Source of the DNA: CBDDLD01 sp965250025
GTDB lineage: Bacteria; Bacteroidota; Bacteroidia; Flavobacteriales; Flavobacteriaceae
DNA length: 64,000 bases
Assembly (NCBI GenBank): GCA_965250025.1
Contig: OZ252283.1
Location: forward strand, 3,410,001 to 3,474,000
Direction of reading: 5' to 3'
Part shown: piece by piece, positions 1-9,666 of the stretch
How the letters are laid out: the number at the start of each line of letters is the position of its first letter
Position numbering within the stretch: the stretch's first letter is position 1
Made by a program: the position numbers and the translations under genes
The notes under the pieces: generated by a model
Database searches by the model: none
Told to the model about the DNA's origin: nothing
What the model saw: only the letters and a program-made list of their open reading frames with translations

Positions 1-799
1 ATTTATGATCTATTGTAGATGCTATTGTATTAATTTTATGTTCCAGAGTATTAATTTTATCATAGATATCAAATGGCTGAGGTATTTGTTTTGAAGTATA
101 CATTATCACCTCCCATAACTCACAAATGTCTTCTATATTTATAGTATAATCAGGATAATTTCCGTTATGATTATCACTACTTAGAACTAATTTTTTCAAG
201 TGTTCAATACGATTTGTTATGCGTTTTAATACCACACCATCATTAGTACTAACTATAACATAAACTTTATCGTTTTTTATATCGTCTATATGCTCCACGT
301 ATTTTCCAAAAACCAGATCACCATCAAAAAAAGTATGAGCCATAGAGTTGCCACTAACCTCAAAACAACGATATGTTCCGTTAGTTAAATAAGGCATGTG
401 GAATGACGATAACGCTTCAATATATTCAGGGTCTCCATAACCTTCTAAATAACCGGCTCGTGCTTTAACAGGAACATATATAACGTTTTCTTTTCCTTGA
501 TTATCAGTAGTAACAACCTTAGGTATTTCAGAATAGGTTTGATGTTTAGGAAGGTTGTCTTTTAGCATTATAGGGCTTTTGCCAAATAGGAAATCGGGAT
601 TGATATTAAAGGTGTCAATGATGATCTTTAAAACATCATAACCCGGTTTTGTTTTTTTACGGGTACCATCGGGTTGAGGTCTTCCGTTAACAATACTATC
701 GATAGTTGTTCCGGTAACTCCAATTCGTTTTGAAAACGAAAAGTTGTTCAAATGAAAATGATTAATAATCTGAGTTATTTTTTTATCGATCCCATCCAT
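1..799 (-). CDS. LexA-like transcriptional repressor (HTH + S24), C-terminus off the window
   Basis: The reading frame starts at an ATG and runs without a stop past the left edge, so about 266 residues are visible. Residues ~1-75 look like an XRE-type helix-turn-helix (SFSKRIGVTGTTIDSIVNGR). Residues ~108-230 resemble the S24 peptidase fold of LexA/CI repressors: GNSMAHTFFDGD carries the nucleophile Ser152, and VLKRI supplies Lys192. An Ala-Gly pair (ARAGYL, ~115) sits where LexA family members cleave themselves. By family it would repress genes until self-cleavage is triggered, for example by DNA damage; that is inference. An upstream ATG eight bases earlier is out of frame. A well-spaced flavobacterial promoter lies just upstream. 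It is a lone regulator here, without recognisable phage neighbours. Confidence 0.85.
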   Translation of the reverse strand, partial: MDGIDKKITQIINHFHLNNFSFSKRIGVTGTTIDSIVNGRPQPDGTRKKTKPGYDVLKIIIDTFNINPDFLFGKSPIMLKDNLPKHQTYSEIPKVVTTDNQGKENVIYVPVKARAGYLEGYGDPEYIEALSSFHMPYLTNGTYRCFEVSGNSMAHTFFDGDLVFGKYVEHIDDIKNDKVYVIVSTNDGVVLKRITNRIEHLKKLVLSSDNHNGNYPDYTINIEDICELWEVIMYTSKQIPQPFDIYDKINTLEHKINTIASTIDHK

Positions 800-815
800 A
801 ATGACATAAGAAAAT

Positions 816-845
816 CAAATGTATTATTAAAAGCTAAAAGTACAA
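816..845 (-). promoter_or_regulatory. Promoter of the LexA-like gene (TTG-19-TACATTTG)
   Basis: On the minus strand TTG (845-843) is followed after 19 bases by TACATTTG (823-816). This matches the Bacteroidota -33/-7 consensus (TTG, TAnnTTTG) with ideal spacing and predicts a leader of about 12 bases. Confidence 0.65.
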
Positions 846-859
846 TAAAACTCAAACAA

Positions 860-888
860 AAAGGCTTCGCTATATACACGAAGCCTTT
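860..888 (-). terminator. Hairpin terminator after the M1 peptidase gene
   Basis: A perfect 10-bp stem (AAAGGCTTCG/CGAAGCCTTT) with a 9-base loop is followed by a T-rich tract on the minus strand. It ends the M1 peptidase transcript and separates it from the LexA-like promoter. Confidence 0.75.
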
Positions 889-911
889 ATTGATATAAAT
901 TATTTAGAGTC

Positions 912-2738
912 TTATTCTGTTTTTTTAGTATTGTTATCTCGCTTTACATCTGCCATCATTTGCGAAGAGTCAATTTCTACAGACCGTACCATTTTATTAG
1001 CCTCAAAAGTATATGTAGGATAAGCCCACGCCCAGTCTTTAACAAGAGTAGCTTCTGTAGGTTTTTCACCACGCATCATTTGTAAAGGAATATAGAAATC
1101 TTCAGCGGTTCCATCTGTATATGTCACCGTAATATCTATTGGCATTGGCATTAAGCCAATACGTTCCAGAGTGATGGTTTTGCCCTCTATGTTTTTGACA
1201 CCATAGTCTATGGTGTTGGTCGTTTGTGCAAAATCTATTAAGTACCAATCTAACTCTAAACCCGATATTTTTTCGGCAGTGCGGATAATGTCTAAAGGTT
1301 TAGGATGCTTAAACGCAAAATCTTTAAAATATTTTTTAAGAGTAGCTTTAAGATTATCCTCACCAATAACATACCCTAATTGCGCTATAAATACAGCACC
1401 TTTACTGTATGCGGCTATACCATATGCCTGATTAAAGGCATAACGATCGGCATGTGTAGTAAGCGGTTGTTCATTATCAGAATTTGCTAAATAGATGTAA
1501 CCGCGATATGAACCATTTAAAGGGTTTTTAGAATTTTGGTTCATTACCTCATTCATAGCTAAGGCAGAGATGTAACTGGTAAAGCCTTCATCCATCCACT
1601 CGTGTTTAGCTTCATTAGTAGCCAATAAAAACTGGAACCAGCTGTGCGCCATTTCATGAGCAGTAACGCCTACCAAACTTCCAAAATTTCTTTTTCCGGT
1701 AATTAAAGTACACATGGCATACTCCATACCACCATCACCACCTTGTATTACGGAGTATTGATCATAAGGGTATTTACCTACATGCTCACTAAAATATGCC
1801 ATCAATTCGGCTGTTTTAGACTGAAGTTTTTTCCAGTTTTCTTTATAGGTATCATCCAAGGTACTTTTATAGAAAAAGTGTAGCATAGGGCCATTTTCCA
1901 TTTGAACAGAATCATGAATGTATTCCGGATCTGCAGCCCAGGTAAAATCATGTACATTAGGTGCTATAAAATGCCAGGTTAAGGTTTTACCTTTGGGTTG
2001 TTTTACTTTTCCTGTCTCATAACCATAACCTATTTCATTAGGATTTTGTAGATAACCACTGCCAGCTACGATATAGTTTTTATCAATGGTGAGCTTTACA
2101 TCAAAATTCCCCCATACCCCATGAAATTCACGTCCAATGTATGGGTCTGCATGCCATCCTTCAAAATCATACTCTGCCATTTTTGGATACCATTGTGTCA
2201 TTGATAAAGCCACCCCTTCTTTATTATTTCTACCGGAACGGCGAATTTGAACAGGCACCTGACCATTAAATACCATATCGAATGTAACTTGCTCTCCTGG
2301 CTGTATAGGTGTTTTTAAATCGACTTCTAAAACAGTTCCAACAACCTCATAACTAAGGTCATTACCATTTTGTTTTAAAGATTTAACGTTAATATATCCT
2401 ATTTCGTCAGGTTGTAATTTACCTATACGTTTACTCACTCTTGGATCTGGATCTGCAATGGTTTGCGAACGGATATCCATCTCACTACCGGGTTGAAAGG
2501 CATTAAAATATAAATGATAATACACCCGATGTAGCACATCTGGAGAGTTATTGGTGTAGATCAATTTTTGGAGTCCATTATACTGATAAGTGTCAACATT
2601 CATGTTGATCTCCATTTTGTAGTCCACATGTTGTTGCCAGTAACCCGGATCAGTTGAAGGGGGGTATTCTGAGCTTTTTGTGGATGCACAAGCACTAAAT
2701 AGCACCCCAAAAATTAAAAGTAATGATAATTGTTTCAT
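912..2738 (-). CDS. M1 family zinc metallopeptidase (aminopeptidase-like lipoprotein)
   Basis: A lipoprotein signal with lipobox LFSAC begins the protein, so it should be a membrane-anchored envelope enzyme. The M1 signature is complete: GGMEY (the exopeptidase GxMEN-like loop, ~336), then HEMAH with the third zinc ligand Glu 19 residues later (HEWMDE), about residues 361-384. It would remove N-terminal residues from peptides. The ATG giving MKQLSLLL is chosen over a TTG two codons upstream because it starts the signal peptide directly. It is the last gene of a three-gene minus-strand run, 11 bases after the subtilase stop, suggesting cotranscription of two peptidases. Confidence 0.93.
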   Translation of the reverse strand: MKQLSLLLIFGVLFSACASTKSSEYPPSTDPGYWQQHVDYKMEINMNVDTYQYNGLQKLIYTNNSPDVLHRVYYHLYFNAFQPGSEMDIRSQTIADPDPRVSKRIGKLQPDEIGYINVKSLKQNGNDLSYEVVGTVLEVDLKTPIQPGEQVTFDMVFNGQVPVQIRRSGRNNKEGVALSMTQWYPKMAEYDFEGWHADPYIGREFHGVWGNFDVKLTIDKNYIVAGSGYLQNPNEIGYGYETGKVKQPKGKTLTWHFIAPNVHDFTWAADPEYIHDSVQMENGPMLHFFYKSTLDDTYKENWKKLQSKTAELMAYFSEHVGKYPYDQYSVIQGGDGGMEYAMCTLITGKRNFGSLVGVTAHEMAHSWFQFLLATNEAKHEWMDEGFTSYISALAMNEVMNQNSKNPLNGSYRGYIYLANSDNEQPLTTHADRYAFNQAYGIAAYSKGAVFIAQLGYVIGEDNLKATLKKYFKDFAFKHPKPLDIIRTAEKISGLELDWYLIDFAQTTNTIDYGVKNIEGKTITLERIGLMPMPIDITVTYTDGTAEDFYIPLQMMRGEKPTEATLVKDWAWAYPTYTFEANKMVRSVEIDSSQMMADVKRDNNTKKTE

Positions 2739-2749
2739 GAACAAGTTAT

Positions 2750-4351
2750 TTAAAGCTTAGAAGCCATAATCAATGCATTATATGCATTTGCAATTCTGGC
2801 CGATTTTGATAATTCAGCAAAAGGCCTTACATCGCTTGCATCGCCACCAACAACAACTTTGGTTGTTAAGGCTAATCCTGAATCTAAAATAACCTGTTTT
2901 ACTTGTGCTGCAGTTAGCTTAGGATATTGAGAACGTATTAAAGCTGCAATTCCAGCTACTGCAGGAGCTGCCATTGACGTTCCGCCTTTAGTATCGTATT
3001 CGTTTTCAGGAGTGGTAGAATATACTCGAGCACCAGGTGCAAAAATATCTACATTTTGCTTACCATAGTTAGAAAAACTTGCCACCATTGAACTGCCATA
3101 TTTTGGAGCTAATGCACCAACAGAAATATAAGTATCGGCCACTTCATTACCATTGATATTATCTGCAGGATAGTTTGGTTCCACATCGATATCTTTACTG
3201 TCATTACCAGCAGCATGAACAAAAACTACGTCATTATCCGCAGCATATTTTATAGCATCTCTTACCCACTGGCTGTGTGGAGAAAATGATTTACCAAAGC
3301 TTCCATTAATAACTTTAGCTCCGTTATCTACGGCATATCTTATGGCTAATGCCACATCTTTATCGTATTCATCGCCATTAGGAACGGTTCTTATGGCCAT
3401 AATTTCAACATTATTTGCAACGCCATTAGCACCTAAGCCGTTATTTCTTTCTGCGGCGATAATACCTGCAACGTGTGTGCCGTGGCTTTCACTTTTCTTT
3501 ACATGTTTTACATTACCATCTCCATAACCCATATCAGACATGTCGTTGATATTATCACCTGTTTTTCTTCCAGAAAAATCCTTATTGAGATTATAGTTTA
3601 AACGTTCGTTAATACTTTCCAGAGCACCGTTGATTTCTTTTTTAGCATCAGCCATGGACTCAATATCATTAGCATACATGTATTGGGCTAATTGTACGGC
3701 TTTTTTCAAAGATTCATCTTCAGTTTTTATAGCATTGACCTCTTCTTTAGTATAATCTGCTTTTTTAAAGTGATTTGTTAGGGTCTCATCAGCATCTTTT
3801 ATGGCTTGAGAAATCTGATCGTACTGGGTTTTTCGGCCTAACCATTTTTGATATTCTGTATCGTAAAGCGCTTTAGCTTCCTCGAATCTTGGATCTGAAG
3901 TATTACCACTTTTTATCAGCCTTACATATTCTAACTGCTCATCATAGGCTTTACCCAAAAAGTTCCAGCCATGAATGTCATCAACATAACCATTCTTATC
4001 ATCATCTTTTCCATTATTTGGAATTTCGCCTTTATTGGTCCATATGACATCATCTAAATCTTCGTGATCAATATCAATACCCGAATCGATGACTGCAACA
4101 ATGACTTTTTTACCTTTTTTATTCTTTATGATTTCAGCATATGCTTTATCAACACTCATACCTGGAATGGTATCATTAACAAGGTCTAAATGACCCCAAT
4201 TGTGTTTTTCGGCTTCAGTAAGTTCGGAAACTTTTAGGGGAGACGAATCAATATTTTCTATCGGTGTAGAAATGATATTACTACCACCTCCACAGCTAAA
4301 TAAAAATGCTGTAGCAATATAAGTGCCTGTGAGTATTCTATTAAATTTCAT
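2750..4351 (-). CDS. S8 subtilisin-like serine protease, lipoprotein
   Basis: The N-terminus is a lipoprotein signal (lipobox at Cys20, FLFSCGGG). The subtilase triad is clear: Asp89 in VIDSGID, His290 in SHGTHVAG, and Ser459 in GGTSMAAP, with the oxyanion Asn ~383 in AAGND. About 200 residues separate Asp from His, against roughly 30-60 in classical subtilisins. The extra segment (~140-270) is charged and Lys/Glu/Asp rich with helical or coiled-coil character. No T9SS tail is present, so anchoring is by lipid. It sits 11 bases after the MBL-fold gene and 11 bases before the M1 gene, as the middle gene of a probable operon. Confidence 0.93.
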   Translation of the reverse strand: MKFNRILTGTYIATAFLFSCGGGSNIISTPIENIDSSPLKVSELTEAEKHNWGHLDLVNDTIPGMSVDKAYAEIIKNKKGKKVIVAVIDSGIDIDHEDLDDVIWTNKGEIPNNGKDDDKNGYVDDIHGWNFLGKAYDEQLEYVRLIKSGNTSDPRFEEAKALYDTEYQKWLGRKTQYDQISQAIKDADETLTNHFKKADYTKEEVNAIKTEDESLKKAVQLAQYMYANDIESMADAKKEINGALESINERLNYNLNKDFSGRKTGDNINDMSDMGYGDGNVKHVKKSESHGTHVAGIIAAERNNGLGANGVANNVEIMAIRTVPNGDEYDKDVALAIRYAVDNGAKVINGSFGKSFSPHSQWVRDAIKYAADNDVVFVHAAGNDSKDIDVEPNYPADNINGNEVADTYISVGALAPKYGSSMVASFSNYGKQNVDIFAPGARVYSTTPENEYDTKGGTSMAAPAVAGIAALIRSQYPKLTAAQVKQVILDSGLALTTKVVVGGDASDVRPFAELSKSARIANAYNALIMASKL

Positions 4352-4362
4352 GTATATGGTTT

Positions 4363-5223
4363 TTAGTTAAAAATATCGTTACAAGTATAAGTTTCGTTGA
4401 GTCTAACGCCTTTTTCAGTATGTTTTACCGTAATAATTTCATTGTGTGCGTCGTGCTCTAAAAATAAATAATAATTGTGATCTGCGGCCAAGTTTAAGAA
4501 CAACTCTTTTTCATCCAGAGATAATAGCGGTCTGGTGTCATAACCCATGACAAATGGAATAGGCAAATGACCAACGGTAGGCAGCAAATCTGCCATAAAA
4601 CAAATGGTTTTCCCTTTATAATGTATCATAGGAATCATTTGCTTATCGGTATGTCCGTTAGCAAAAAAGATATCAAATCCAAGATCAGATTTTTTTAAAA
4701 TATGTTGTTCTGGAAGTGCGGTATAACAAAGATGGCCACTTTCTTCCATTGGAATGATATTTTCTTTCAAAAAAGAAGCTTTTTCCCTTCTGTTGGGTTG
4801 GGTAGCCCATAGCCAATGCTCTTCATTTGTCCAGAAATTAGCATTTTTAAATGCTGGCTCATAACCCGACCTGTCTGCATTCCACTGAATACTTCCACCA
4901 CAATGATCAAAATGCAAATGCGTCATAAAAACATCTGTAATATCGTCTCTATGAAATCCAAAACGGTTGAGTGATTTATCTATAGAGTCATCGCCCCATA
5001 AATGGTAATATCCAAAAAATTTTTCACTCTGTTTATCTCCCATTCCGGTATCAATCAATATTAAGCGGTTTCCATCTTCAATAAGCAAACAACGTGCCGC
5101 GATATCAATCATATTATTGGCATCAGCAGGGTTAGTACGTTGCCAAAGTGATTTTGGTACAACACCAAACATGGCGCCACCATCGAGTTTAAAATTTCCA
5201 GCTTGGATAGGATATAATTGCAT
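4363..5223 (-). CDS. Metallo-beta-lactamase-fold hydrolase
   Basis: The core motif THLHFDHCGG gives the HxHxDH metal-binding signature of the MBL fold. It is preceded by an LIDTGMG strand-loop and followed by later His/Asp ligands (NGHTDKQM, FMADLLP, EHDAHNE), as in the AHL-lactonase-like subgroup. No signal peptide is seen, so it is probably cytoplasmic; the substrate is unknown. The ATG giving MQLYPIQAGNFKLDGG is preferred over a TTG 12 codons upstream because the family starts at this strand. It is the first gene of the run that continues into the subtilase and M1 peptidase. Confidence 0.88.
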   Translation of the reverse strand: MQLYPIQAGNFKLDGGAMFGVVPKSLWQRTNPADANNMIDIAARCLLIEDGNRLILIDTGMGDKQSEKFFGYYHLWGDDSIDKSLNRFGFHRDDITDVFMTHLHFDHCGGSIQWNADRSGYEPAFKNANFWTNEEHWLWATQPNRREKASFLKENIIPMEESGHLCYTALPEQHILKKSDLGFDIFFANGHTDKQMIPMIHYKGKTICFMADLLPTVGHLPIPFVMGYDTRPLLSLDEKELFLNLAADHNYYLFLEHDAHNEIITVKHTEKGVRLNETYTCNDIFN

Positions 5224-5363
5224 ATGAGTTGCAAAATAACAAAAACCCAGTGATTTCAATATAAGTGTTTAGATTTTATTGTGATTTTTTGGGTAATAAA
5301 AAAAAGCCTATTTTCGGGTAAAAATAAATTTAGCGCTTTTAAGCTAAGATATTACAAAATAGA

Positions 5364-7190
5364 ATGTTAGAATTAGCAGGGATTATTATTTTAGGAATTT
5401 TAGCTCAATGGGTTGCCTGGCGCTTCAAGATTCCTGCCATTTTACCTTTGATTTTAATAGGACTTTTAGTTGGTCCTATTGCCGCAGAATTTTTATCTGA
5501 AGACGGTGCCAAATGGATTGAACCCATTTGGAATGGTAAGAAAGGACTATTCCCTGGTGAAGGGTTGTACTACTTTGTATCTTTAGCTATTAGCATTATT
5601 TTATTTGAAGGTGGCCTTACGCTAAAACGAAGTGAGATTAGAAATGTTGGTCCGGTAATTACTAAGTTGATTACTTTAGGTGCTGCTGTAACCTTTTTTG
5701 CAGCTGCCGTAGCAGCACACTTTTTATTCAATTTAAGCTGGGATCTGGCCTTTTTATTCTCTGGACTCATTATTGTCACGGGGCCAACAGTTATAACGCC
5801 AATCCTTAGAAACATACCCTTAAAACGAGATGTCTCTACAGTACTCAAATGGGAAGGTATTCTGATAGACCCTATAGGTGCCTTGGTAGCTGTATTGGTT
5901 TTTGAGTTTATCAGTGTTGGAGGAGAGGCTGGTTTTACGAAAACAGCACTTATTGAGTTTGGTAAGATTGTTCTTTTTGGAACGACCTTTGGGTTTACTT
6001 TTGCTCATGCATTGGTTTTTGTGATCAACAAAAAGTTTATACCTCACTACTTACTTAATGTTGTCTCTCTTTCGGTAGTGCTTTTAGTGTTTATTGAATC
6101 TGAAATATTTGCTCATGAATCTGGTCTTTTAGCTGTTGTTGTGATGGGTATGGTTATAGGGAACAGCAAATTAGAAAATATCAAAGAACTCCTTTATTTT
6201 AAAGAATCACTCAGTGTGCTCCTAATTTCTATCTTGTTCATTTTATTATCTGCTAATATCAACTATCAGGATATGCTATTGCTTTTCCGATGGGAAACCT
6301 TATGGCTTTTCTTGGTTGTTGTGCTTTTAATAAGGCCGCTTGCCGTTTTTGTGAGTGCTCAAGGATCTAAGATTAGAACAAACGAGAAATTATTTATCAG
6401 TTGGGTAGGGCCGCGAGGTATTGTTGCTGCAGGTATTGCCTCTCTTTTTGGAGGGAAACTCATAAAGCAAGGAGTTGAAGGTGCTGAGTATATTACACCT
6501 TTGGTATTTATGATTGTTTTGGGCACCGTTCTACTCAATGCGACCACAGCAAGAATGTTTGCCAAAGTTGCAGGGGTGTTTTTAACGAAGTCTGAAGGCA
6601 TCCTAATCGTTGGAGCGTCTAAAGTTTCGCGTATTATTGCACAATATCTAATTAGCAATGGTAGACATGTTGTCCTTGTTGATAGTAACCAAAATAATAT
6701 CAAAGAAGCAGAGAAAATTGGAATTGAAGCCTATACCGAAAATATTTATTCAGATAAACTATCAGATAATATTGAGTTTAACGATATAGGATATCTCTTA
6801 GCACTTACTGGCAATGCCGAAATTAATCGCTATGCTGTCGAAAAGTTTGGAGCTCAATTTGGAGAAAATGGCTCATTTAGATTGGCCTCTAAAGCGGAGT
6901 TAGAACAAGGCTCTATTTCTCCAGAAGATGGTATTTTTACACTTTCAGATGATTTTAATAATCTCATAAGTGTTTCTGAAAACTATCCTGAAATGCATGA
7001 GGTTCTGGTAAAAGACATAGATGCTTATAGTGCTGTTCTGGAGAATATAAAATCTAACAAAAATCAGATTCCATTATTTCTAAAAACCAATAAAGGTGAG
7101 ATACACATTATTCCTTCAATAGATGATAAAGTCGAAAAAGAAATTGATGAAAGTAGCAAATTGGTTTATTTAGGCGAGCAATTAAAATAA
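5364..7190 (+). CDS. Sodium/proton antiporter, CPA1 (NhaP-like) with RCK/TrkA-N domain
   Basis: The first ~400 residues form about a dozen hydrophobic segments typical of CPA1 cation:proton antiporters, with conserved TGPTVITPIL and LIDPIGA stretches, the latter carrying the transport Asp. From ~415 there is a Rossmann-like TrkA-N/RCK domain (GILIVGASKVSRIIAQYL, then VVLVDSN), which in relatives senses nucleotides or ions and gates transport. At 608 residues it fits the family of antiporters with cytosolic regulatory tails. It exchanges Na+ or K+ for H+ at the inner membrane. It is transcribed alone, divergent from the MBL-fold gene. Confidence 0.92.
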   Translation: MLELAGIIILGILAQWVAWRFKIPAILPLILIGLLVGPIAAEFLSEDGAKWIEPIWNGKKGLFPGEGLYYFVSLAISIILFEGGLTLKRSEIRNVGPVITKLITLGAAVTFFAAAVAAHFLFNLSWDLAFLFSGLIIVTGPTVITPILRNIPLKRDVSTVLKWEGILIDPIGALVAVLVFEFISVGGEAGFTKTALIEFGKIVLFGTTFGFTFAHALVFVINKKFIPHYLLNVVSLSVVLLVFIESEIFAHESGLLAVVVMGMVIGNSKLENIKELLYFKESLSVLLISILFILLSANINYQDMLLLFRWETLWLFLVVVLLIRPLAVFVSAQGSKIRTNEKLFISWVGPRGIVAAGIASLFGGKLIKQGVEGAEYITPLVFMIVLGTVLLNATTARMFAKVAGVFLTKSEGILIVGASKVSRIIAQYLISNGRHVVLVDSNQNNIKEAEKIGIEAYTENIYSDKLSDNIEFNDIGYLLALTGNAEINRYAVEKFGAQFGENGSFRLASKAELEQGSISPEDGIFTLSDDFNNLISVSENYPEMHEVLVKDIDAYSAVLENIKSNKNQIPLFLKTNKGEIHIIPSIDDKVEKEIDESSKLVYLGEQLK

Positions 7191-7191
7191 A

Positions 7192-7219
7192 AAAACCCGG
7201 CTGTTTGTAACCGAGTTTT
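7192..7219 (-). terminator. Hairpin terminator between convergent genes
   Basis: A 9-bp stem with one mismatch (AAAACCCGG/CCGAGTTTT) is followed on the minus strand by a run of T. It best serves the adhesin-like gene read from the right; on the plus strand it has only four T. Confidence 0.5.
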
Positions 7220-7239
7220 CCCATTTAATGTAAATATCA

Positions 7240-9666
7240 TCAGTTCTTTATTATTTTTCTAACAGCGTAAGTATTGTTATCGCTTTCAGCTCTTAAAAAA
7301 TAGACTCCGCTTTCTAGGTTTGCAAGAGAGAATTGTTTTTGGTTTGTTTCCAATACATTACGTCCTTTTATGTCAAATATTGTTATTCTCGAAACGGCAT
7401 TATTAGTAACAGTGATGAGATCGCTTACGGGATTTGGATACACTTCAACTGTAAATGATTCTTCTTCAGAAACCGATAAGGTTTCGCTTAAAACCGTTAA
7501 AACCAACTCATTATTATTTCGACATTCAACGGTCAATTCATAGTCATTACTACCAAACGAAGCCATTACCGAAGCAGGAAGATTACAAGCATTTATGGTA
7601 CCTAATGTTGTGGCCACTATAAATTCATCATTAACATCAGCATCAAAATTTATCGTTACTTGAATACTGCCATTAAATTCAGCATTTCCTGTGATTGACA
7701 ATACGTCATATTGTGTCCCTTGAACCAACCCGTCGAGTTCAATGTCTAAGACCGCATTTGTAGTAGATTCAAAATCTCCCTCAACAGTTAAAATTCCAGG
7801 TGAAGCACCAGGAGAATAAGTACCATCATTGGTATAGTTATCGGATGAGGGAAGGTCTATAATCCCAACACCTTTAATAAGGCCTGTAGTGGTATTGGTA
7901 AAATTTCTTGATGCAGATTGCGCCATTGTCAACTCCCCTGTTTCTACTTCAATTGTACCTGAATTGCTTAGGTCAACTGAGATATTTTGGGTTGTGTTTG
8001 TAAGGGTCTTTCGTATCAACCCATTATTGTTCAAAACACTTAATATTGCTCCTGAGCCTTGACCAATACTTCCGACTTGCATGTTAATGACACCAGAAAT
8101 TTCATTATTTAGTGTGCCTTCTGGAATGTTCAGACCACTTCCAGACACCAGATTAATGGTTCCGGTATTATTTAAGGTGGTATTGCCCTGAATAACGGTT
8201 GCACCAGTTATATTGAGGCTTCCCTGATTTATTAAGGTACCCCCACCATCAATAGTATTTTGAGTAGAATTTACGTTACCATTTCCTGTGAAACTTAATG
8301 TTGCAGAAGTCGTAACAGAGATTAGGCTTTCCCAGATAAGGTCACCATCGACCAAACCATTAATGGTGCCAGATAGTGGTGTTGGGCTATCAATATTGAA
8401 TTCGGCTCCAGACGATACGTTTATAGTACCATCATTAAAGCTTTTGCTATTGCCCTGAGTAAATGCAAGTGTACCACTTTCTACCTGAATAGTACCACCA
8501 GTGTTGTTTAAATCCACAAAAGACAAACCAGATGTTCCGCTTGTAGTTGTTCTCCGGATAAGTCCGGAATTGTTAATTGTGCCCGAGCTTCCTTGAATGG
8601 TTATGCCATCTGCTTGTATATCAATAGTCCCGTCAACTAAATTACTTAATGTACTACTTCCAGATATTGATAAATTACTAGAAGCGGTACCTCCAAGATT
8701 TAAAGTTCCAGAATTGTTCAATGTAGTACCTTCTGTTATTGACTTACTTCCTCCTATGGAATTAATGATGCCTTCATTGGTTAGTACGCCGCCGCCATTT
8801 AGAATGCCTCCGATCCAATTAAAGCTGCCATTTCCGGTAAAATCAAATGTAGCGGATACGGGCACCTCCACAACACTAACCCAGTTTAAATCCCCTTCAA
8901 TAGTTCCCATTAAAACTCCAGAAACCACAATATTAGTATCCCATTCTAAAACCGTTCCTGATGAAACCACATAGGATCCTCCAGTAAAGTTTTTGTCACC
9001 AAAACCTGTAATGTCTAACGTGCCACTATCCACTTGTATAATACCACCATTGTTATTGAATTCAACGGCTTTTATTTGAGCCACTCCCATAGCCGTTGAC
9101 CTACGAATTATCCCCTCATTGTTTAAAATTGGAAGCCCCCCAAGATTATCGATATCTCCATCATCGGCTCGCATATCAATGATGCCATTTATCTCATTAT
9201 TAAGAACCGTACCATCTCGAAGAAATAAATCTCCAGAACCTATGATGTTGATAGTGCCATTATTATTCACTAAGGTTGAGGTCTCAAACAGTTTGTCTGC
9301 ACTAGATGTCAAATTCATTGTGCCTTGATTAACCAATAGTGAACAATTGATGGTTCCTCTAGCCCAATTTATAGTGGTTCCACTCTCAAAAATAGAGGGT
9401 TGAGTGCTAGAAAAACTTCCAAAGGTATCGATGTTGAGTATAGCACTACCTTTAAGTTCTAAAGATTGACAATTTGCAGCCCCTCCAATCGTCACCGTAA
9501 AACCACTGGGAATTTCAACATTATCCATTGTTGTGGGTACCGTATTAGAGCTCCAGTTTTCAGGAGTGTTCCAGTTTATATCTCCACCACCTCCAGTCCA
9601 AATAATTTGTGCAGATAAGGGCAAGGTCGTAATTAAGAATGTGAGTAATAGTAATTTTGTTTTCAT
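7240..9666 (-). CDS. T9SS-secreted repeat protein, adhesin-like
   Basis: A signal peptide (MKTKLLLLTFLITTLPLSA) is followed by a Gly/Asn/Thr-rich, beta-strand-rich body. The body has recurring LNNxGTI and NNxGLIRR units, as in beta-helical adhesins. Three long units of about 180 residues each carry a match to NNEGIIRRS, then GGIIQVDSGTL. The last ~75 residues are a type A sorting domain (VEVYPNPVSD, IFDIKGR, LESGVYFLRAES, VRKIIKN), so the protein is exported by T9SS and attached to the surface or released. The ATG before the signal peptide is preferred to a TTG five codons upstream. The adjacent propeller-LytTR gene reads in the same direction and may control it. Binding target unknown. Confidence 0.87.
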   Translation of the reverse strand: MKTKLLLLTFLITTLPLSAQIIWTGGGGDINWNTPENWSSNTVPTTMDNVEIPSGFTVTIGGAANCQSLELKGSAILNIDTFGSFSSTQPSIFESGTTINWARGTINCSLLVNQGTMNLTSSADKLFETSTLVNNNGTINIIGSGDLFLRDGTVLNNEINGIIDMRADDGDIDNLGGLPILNNEGIIRRSTAMGVAQIKAVEFNNNGGIIQVDSGTLDITGFGDKNFTGGSYVVSSGTVLEWDTNIVVSGVLMGTIEGDLNWVSVVEVPVSATFDFTGNGSFNWIGGILNGGGVLTNEGIINSIGGSKSITEGTTLNNSGTLNLGGTASSNLSISGSSTLSNLVDGTIDIQADGITIQGSSGTINNSGLIRRTTTSGTSGLSFVDLNNTGGTIQVESGTLAFTQGNSKSFNDGTINVSSGAEFNIDSPTPLSGTINGLVDGDLIWESLISVTTSATLSFTGNGNVNSTQNTIDGGGTLINQGSLNITGATVIQGNTTLNNTGTINLVSGSGLNIPEGTLNNEISGVINMQVGSIGQGSGAILSVLNNNGLIRKTLTNTTQNISVDLSNSGTIEVETGELTMAQSASRNFTNTTTGLIKGVGIIDLPSSDNYTNDGTYSPGASPGILTVEGDFESTTNAVLDIELDGLVQGTQYDVLSITGNAEFNGSIQVTINFDADVNDEFIVATTLGTINACNLPASVMASFGSNDYELTVECRNNNELVLTVLSETLSVSEEESFTVEVYPNPVSDLITVTNNAVSRITIFDIKGRNVLETNQKQFSLANLESGVYFLRAESDNNTYAVRKIIKN
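7882..9204. repeat. Three internal repeats of ~180 codons in the adhesin-like gene
   Basis: At about residues 160-240, 345-420 and 523-600 the same order recurs: a LNNEI/LVDGxI strand, NNxGLIRRxT, a strand ending in NNxGTI, then VESGTL. The copies are diverged at the DNA level, so this is an old protein repeat. Confidence 0.65.

Noticed and set aside
1..799. Prophage or integrated element suggested by the S24 repressor
   Set aside because: No integrase, phage structural gene or attachment site in view; such repressors are also ordinary chromosomal genes.
8597..8974. 125-codon plus-strand frame inside the adhesin-like gene
   Set aside because: Antisense shadow of a repetitive gene with strong coding signal on the minus strand.
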